From Montifringilla adamsi (taxonomy: Eukaryota > Chordata > Aves > Passeriformes > Passeridae), in the NCBI GenBank assembly GCA_017590115.1, contig JAGGNK010013670.1, positions 2,787,343-2,851,342 of the forward strand: a DNA stretch of 64,000 bases. The letters run 5' to 3'. The position numbers and the translations under genes were made by a program. Positions 60,379 through 64,000 of this stretch are shown here, piece by piece. The notes under the pieces were generated by a model. The model saw only the letters and a program-made list of their open reading frames with translations. It had not been told where the DNA came from and searched no databases. The number at the start of each line of letters is the position of its first letter. Position 1 is the stretch's first letter.

Positions 60379-60398
60379 CTCAGACCGCCGCCATCTCG
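60379..60398 (-). promoter_or_regulatory. YY1 / TISU-like element with a four-codon uORF
   Basis: On the minus strand the sequence CGAGATGGCGGCGG contains the YY1 core ATGGCGGC. It differs from the TISU consensus SAASATGGCGGC at one position. Its ATG (60394-60392) opens a reading frame of four codons (M-A-A-V) ending TGA at 60382-60380, eight bases before the RCC1L ATG. Both ATGs have G at -3 and +4. Whether the uATG lies inside the transcript depends on the start site. Confidence 0.65.
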
Positions 60399-60439
60399 GC
60401 TCGCTCACTCGCAGGCCCGCGCAGCGTCAGCTCCCCTGC

Positions 60440-60449
60440 GCGCATGCGC
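60440..60449. promoter_or_regulatory. NRF1 palindrome in the RCC1L promoter
   Basis: GCGCATGCGC, embedded in CGCGCATGCGCG, is a full match to the NRF1 consensus YGCGCAYGCGCR. It lies 69 bp upstream of the RCC1L start codon. NRF1 drives many nuclear genes for mitochondrial proteins, which fits RCC1L. Binding is inferred, not shown. Confidence 0.75.
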
Positions 60450-60540
60450 GCGGCAGCTGCGCGTTTCTCTTAAAGGGGCCACACCGCGCTCTGAGGGGAG
60501 CGTTCACACCCGCCCAGACCCTGAGCTGCGGCTGAACTCA

Positions 60541-60700
60541 CAGCCAGGCCTGAGCCTAGCCCGGCCCAAACTCACACCTAAACCTACACCGCGACCTAGG
60601 CCTAAATCTAAACACACCCCCAGACCCCAGTGTGGACTTAGACCCAGCCCCAGAGAATCAAAACTAAAACACTCAGGCACAAACCTACACATCGACCCGG
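60541..60700. repeat. Degenerate C/A-rich tract with CCTAAA-like units
   Basis: Between the RCC1L promoter and the NCF1 3' end the plus strand has repeated motifs such as CACCTAAACCTACACC, GGCCTAAATCTAAACAC and AGCCTGAGCCTAGCC. They look like a decayed short-unit tandem repeat, loosely reminiscent of CCCTAA. No clean array is present. Confidence 0.45.
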
Positions 60701-61009
60701 CGCCATCCCAAAGCCAAACCGAGATCCCACCCAAAGGCGGCCCCGTCCGGCACAGCGGTGTCAGGGCTGGCTGGGGCGGTAACCAAGTGCAGCCGTCCCA
60801 CCACACTCCGTGTGAGAAGCAGCCCTGTCTCAACACTGAGCCCTCGCTGTCCTCTCGAGGGAGCCAAGCAGCCACCTCCCAGGAAGAAGCTGCTGGCCTT
60901 TTATCCCCCCAACTAAATTTCCTCACTGCCAGCATTTTTTGGAAGAGTCCCTTGCCCAATATCCACCGGGAGGAGCACCTTTCCTGCCGCCATGCCCACA
61001 CTGCTCCTC
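60700..61009. other. Spacer between the RCC1L promoter and the NCF1 3' end
   Basis: GC-moderate sequence with no recognised exon. Open frames here on both strands (up to 279 codons on the plus strand, running from inside RCC1L exon 1) are products of GC-rich, stop-poor sequence. Confidence 0.5.
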
Positions 61010-61330
61010 AGGGTCTATCAAGTATCTCTCCTTTATTGATGAAAACCACAAAAATAGTTCAAAATACAAAGAGGTAATAGAAGGGCATGTAGAGATGAGG
61101 ACTTGGTGCTTATAAGGAGCTGGTAGAGCAGGGCTGGTCCCTCATCAAAGTGCTCTCAGGACACCATGGGCGGGCTGAGGTGGAGGATGAGGAAGGGCAC
61201 TGGGCTGGGCTGATATGGCTGTGGTGGCTGCCAGAACCACCTGGATCCCTGGTCCGGCTCCGAGCCCTAGCTGCACAGGCGCTGGAGGAGATGAAGCTTT
61301 GGGTAGCTGGTGTGGGGACTCACAGCATCC
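61010..61330 (-). promoter_or_regulatory. NCF1: NCF1 3' UTR and poly(A) signal
   Basis: About 300 nt downstream of the stop on the minus strand there is an AATAAA (TTTATT on the plus strand at 61032-61037). This sets a short 3' UTR, with cleavage expected around 61010-61020. No other AATAAA lies between it and the stop that I can see. Confidence 0.7.
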
Positions 61331-64000
61331 TCACAGGATCTTCCTCCATGTGCTCTCAGTGCAGCGGTTCAGGATGAGGTCCTTGCTGGGACGGGGAGGA
61401 ACAGCAGGTTGAGCCTTGGGCTTGTTGTCCTCTGGCTCATCTTTCTCAACTGCAAGTAAAAAAGATGTACAGATGGGTCAGAGCTCTGCACCACACACCA
61501 CCCTCATGAACATTCAGCAGCTTCCTACATCATGGCCACAAAAGCTCCTGCCTCTCCTCCTGTCCCTGCTGCATGTATGGGTCTTCCTTAGGTCATGGTG
61601 TCAGGGTGCACCCACCAGTGCCCTGCTGGGAGCTGTGCTCAGGGAAAGCCTGTCTCTAGGTCTGCATGAGGTCTGCCCATCTTTAGCTCTGGGAAGGTCA
61701 TGGACCTACCTCCCTCCTTCTTCATGAAGAGACACTTTTTACAAGGGCTGAACTGGTAGGATGACGGGGAGTGGCTTCATACTGTTAGAGGCCAGGGTTA
61801 GATTAAATATTAGAAAAAAAATATTTTCTGTGAAGGTAGTGGGGCACAGGTTACCCAAAGAAACTGTGGCTGCCCTGTGCCTGGAAGTGTTCAAGGCTAG
61901 GTTGGATGAGGCTTGGAGCAACCTGATCAAGTGGAAGCTTTGAATGAATTGGTCTTTAAGGTCCCTTCCTACCAAAACCAAATTCTATAATTCTATGATT
62001 CTTCATGTAACACTTCCTGCTGGGGGCTCTGCTGACAGCCAACATACATGGCAATTGCAGTGGTAACGGCAGCACGGGGGAGGTTAGGAACAAAGGAAAG
62101 CACAGGTTTCAAATGTGGGCTGACCTCTTCCAGGACCATATTCTGCTGTGTCTGACCTATAGCCAGGGATAAGAAAACTCATTGAAAGAAACACCTCCCT
62201 GCACAGACTTTCCCCATGGGAAAAGGGCACGTGGGCATGGTGTCACCTCAGTGTGCCATCCTGCTCCAGCTGCCAGCAGTGGTGGGGGGCATGGGTCATG
62301 CCTGCAGGATTCCAGTTCCATTGAGACTTACTGATGACATTGGCCTTGTTCTGGGAATTTCCCCGTATTTTCCGCTGGCTCTGGATGTACTTCTTGCTGT
62401 TCCTCCTGTAGGTCTCCTGGCTGATTTGCTTCCGGCCTTGCTTGTGGATGCTCTTCACATTTCGGATGGTGGATCTGCAAGGAGTGAGAAACAAAACTTT
62501 CAGTTTTAATGCTGGCAGCTCCTTTCCCCACACTTCCTCCTCTGCTTCACCCAAACCCCAGTTTCTGCTTTTGGGTTTTGCCTGGTGGATGCCAGCCGTT
62601 GAGGGCAGCCATCAGTGAGACACAATCTACAATGTGTTCAGAGGCAGCTGGATGGTGCTCTGCAAGCAAACACTGAAGGGTGAGCCCTGAGCACAAGTCT
62701 GGAAAGTAATGATAGGGATTGGTGAGGAAGATTGGGCATAAGACTGGAAGGATGAGATGGGCATGAGGTTTATCCAAGAAAGCCCATAAAGAAGTGATCT
62801 ATAGCTCTTTGATGAATGAACATACAGCACTTATCCTGGCCACAAAATTGAGGTCCCTGCTGTGGGGCTTGGCATGGCTCCCTGAAGCTCAAGGGTCAGG
62901 TACAGGGGAGTGGAGTATGGAGCATGTGTCAGTGTGCACCCAGATGGGCGGTGTTCAACCCACAGGACAGAAACTACTGAGAGAAGTGAAAGGCTGAGAA
63001 GCCTGGGGCTGCTGCAGGGGAAACCCCAGCACTGGGGACTCTCCCTGGGCAGGCAGACAGAGGACCCTGCTTTGTCTTCAGTGCCATGGCAGGACTAAAG
63101 TGGTTCCTGATGTCCACCCCATGGCATTGTCCTCCTGCTCTTCTCAAAGAAATGTGCTTCTCTGCCTTCAGCCCCTTCCCGGTCTGAGCACATACCCCAA
63201 GTCATAGCAAAGCTCTTGCCCATAACAGGTCACCACATTGACAACAGGGCTTGGCCTGGCTGCCAGTGCCACACAGGCAGTCACAATGTCAGGGGGACAA
63301 GCCACTGTCCTCAGAACAGGCCACCTCATCTTCCCCAAGGCTACCAGCAAACATCTCTGTGTTCAAATAGGTGGATCTGGACCATTTTACACTGTCTCAC
63401 ACTCAATCCATGCTCCAGCAAAACTGGATTTGGAGAGATTTTATAGCAGGATGTGTGATGTGTCATCTTGCAGGAAAAAGAGACAGCAGCAAATTCTGTC
63501 CTTTTTAGCCATTGTCTTTGCACTGGAATTCATGAGTTGTTATTGCTTTTTATCTTTTTAATCAAAATACAATCCCTTGCATTAGCTCAAATCCTCCCAT
63601 TAGATTAGGCCACTTGGCAGCTCCATTTAGTCAAATCTCTCCTTGCCTCTGAAAGATTCAGTGCACACACGTAGGAAGCAAGAAAATGGCCAATTTGAAA
63701 ATTAAACAAGATTAGCCCAGAAAAGAAACTTTGCAGAAGGACAAGGAGAAATACACCTGACGGGTGCTGTTGGAGCAAGGATCTTGGAGCCCTGCACCAA
63801 CAATGCTGGGGTGCCTGTGGTAGCTGGGGAGCACAGAGCTGGTGGGAGGACAGCCCTGCTCTGTCTGTGTCCTGCTTGTATTTCTCCAGGCAGTTCCTCA
63901 CAGACAGGGCAAGCAGGTGACACCACAACACCCTGTCTGGTTTAATTTCATCTCCCTCAAGGAAGGGGGAGATGTTCTTCTGCCCTCTGCACAGAGCTTC
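61010..64000 (-). CDS. NCF1: NCF1 (p47phox) 3' end, partial
   Basis: NCF1 is the cytosolic organiser subunit of the phagocyte NADPH oxidase. On activation its autoinhibitory region is phosphorylated, freeing its tandem SH3 domains to bind p22phox, while its C-terminal proline-rich region binds the p67phox SH3 domain. Only the last two coding exons lie here (62474-62332 and 61449-61331). They hold the polybasic autoinhibitory region ([20 protein letters not shown], then [15 protein letters not shown]) and the proline-rich tail ([18 protein letters not shown]). The PX domain, the SH3 domains and the start are beyond the right edge. Bases 62475-64000 show no further exon and are inferred intron. 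NCF1 lies upstream of RCC1L on the same strand, and its 3' end is about 640 bp from the RCC1L start codon. Confidence 0.93.
61331..61449 (-). CDS. NCF1: NCF1 last coding exon (proline-rich tail) with stop
   Basis: Acceptor TTACTTGCAG. It encodes [20 protein letters not shown] then [18 protein letters not shown] and the stop TGA at 61333-61331. 119 nt = 2 + 39 codons including the stop. [16 protein letters not shown] is the p67phox-binding motif with its flank. The tail ends WRKIL, shorter than the remembered human ending KRKLASAV, and the NRC-S of human reads NRC-T here. Confidence 0.95.
61740..62003 (+). mobile_element. CR1 LINE 3' fragment in the last NCF1 intron
   Basis: Plus-strand sequence follows the CR1 3' consensus: GTTAGATTAAATATTAGAAA, TGTGAAGGTAGTGGGGCACA, GGTTACCCAAAGAAACTGTG, CCTGGAAGTGTTCAAGGC, GTTGGATGAGGCTTGGAGCA, TTTAAGGTCCCTTCCTACC. 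It ends in the diagnostic short repeats AATTCTATAATTCTATGATTC. It is 5'-truncated and antisense to NCF1. Confidence 0.95.
62332..62474 (-). CDS. NCF1: NCF1 penultimate coding exon (polybasic autoinhibitory region)
   Basis: Acceptor TCTTGCAG after 62475, donor GTAAGT. It starts with the third base of a codon and ends with the first base of an Ile codon (143 nt = 1 + 47 codons + 1). It encodes [20 protein letters not shown] through NSQNKANVI. Sites equivalent to human p47phox serines 303, 315, 320 and 328 appear kept (S-TIRN, KSIH, ISQ, RRNS), and the Ser304 position is Thr. Human numbering is from memory. Confidence 0.94.
62475..64000 (-). other. NCF1: NCF1 intron upstream of the penultimate exon; no exon seen
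   Basis: The exon expected next (SH3-B end and linker) was sought on the minus strand and not found, so it lies right of the window. No repeat family was recognised in this stretch. Confidence 0.6.

Larger units (their letters stand above)
60040..60540. promoter_or_regulatory. RCC1L: CpG island over the RCC1L promoter and exon 1
   Basis: CpG dinucleotides are dense from about 60040 to 60540 and rare on both sides. The island covers RCC1L exon 1, the 5' UTR and about 170 bp upstream. No TATA box is seen at a fitting distance, which is the usual housekeeping promoter layout. Confidence 0.85.

Noticed and set aside
60238..61077. A 279-codon open frame on the plus strand antisense to RCC1L exon 1.
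   Set aside because: It overlaps the coding strand of a well-supported exon in GC-rich, stop-poor sequence, is proline/arginine/serine-rich without a domain, and runs into non-island sequence. It is a shadow of composition.
1..64000. Search for CRISPR arrays, phage or bacterial defence genes, operons, integrated viral genes and tRNA genes.
   Set aside because: None seen. The window is an ordinary vertebrate locus with spliced genes and CR1 retroposons.

Overview
The window is a piece of a vertebrate nuclear genome, most likely a bird. The coding content is split into short exons with GT/AG introns, the genes are compact, and three fragments of the CR1 retroposon family (the main avian LINE) can be read. 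No bacterial, phage, CRISPR or plasmid features were seen. The order CASTOR2 > < RCC1L < NCF1 matches the 7q11.23 (Williams-Beuren) neighbourhood of mammals, without GTF2IRD2, which in mammals lies in this neighbourhood. A crocodilian or turtle cannot be formally excluded from the sequence alone, and no species is claimed.

Layout. (1) 1-20269: about 20 kb without a recognisable coding exon. It is inferred to be 5' intron of CASTOR2, because the first recognised CASTOR2 exon begins in mid-codon at 20270 and the start-codon exon and following short exon were not found. It holds two recent tandem duplications (1777-2174 and 6269-6872), the second copying a CpG-rich block. (2) 20270-29903, plus strand: seven consecutive coding exons of CASTOR2, residues about 62-329 to the stop. 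(3) 29904-about 41090: downstream region with AT-rich microsatellites, an early AATAAA at 30879 and a cluster of three AATAAA signals at 40969-41076. (4) 41091-43540: spacer between two converging genes. (5) 43540-60371, minus strand: the complete coding sequence of RCC1L (WBSCR16), 11 coding exons and 444 residues, with a CpG-island promoter carrying an NRF1 palindrome and a YY1/TISU-like element with a four-codon upstream ORF. (6) 61010-64000, minus strand: the 3' end of NCF1 (p47phox), with the last two coding exons, a short 3' UTR and an intronic CR1.

All exon joins were checked by hand for reading phase, and every exon length agrees with its neighbours. The genes do not form one pathway. 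CASTOR2 belongs to nutrient sensing upstream of mTORC1, RCC1L to mitochondrial ribosome and rRNA assembly, and NCF1 to the phagocyte NADPH oxidase. I found no convincing sign of a novel system. The points of most interest are the fresh tandem duplications, the RCC1L promoter/uORF arrangement, a decoy splice donor in the last RCC1L exon, and the self-complementary AAT/ATT tract just after the CASTOR2 stop codon. Comparisons with human proteins are from memory, not from a search.
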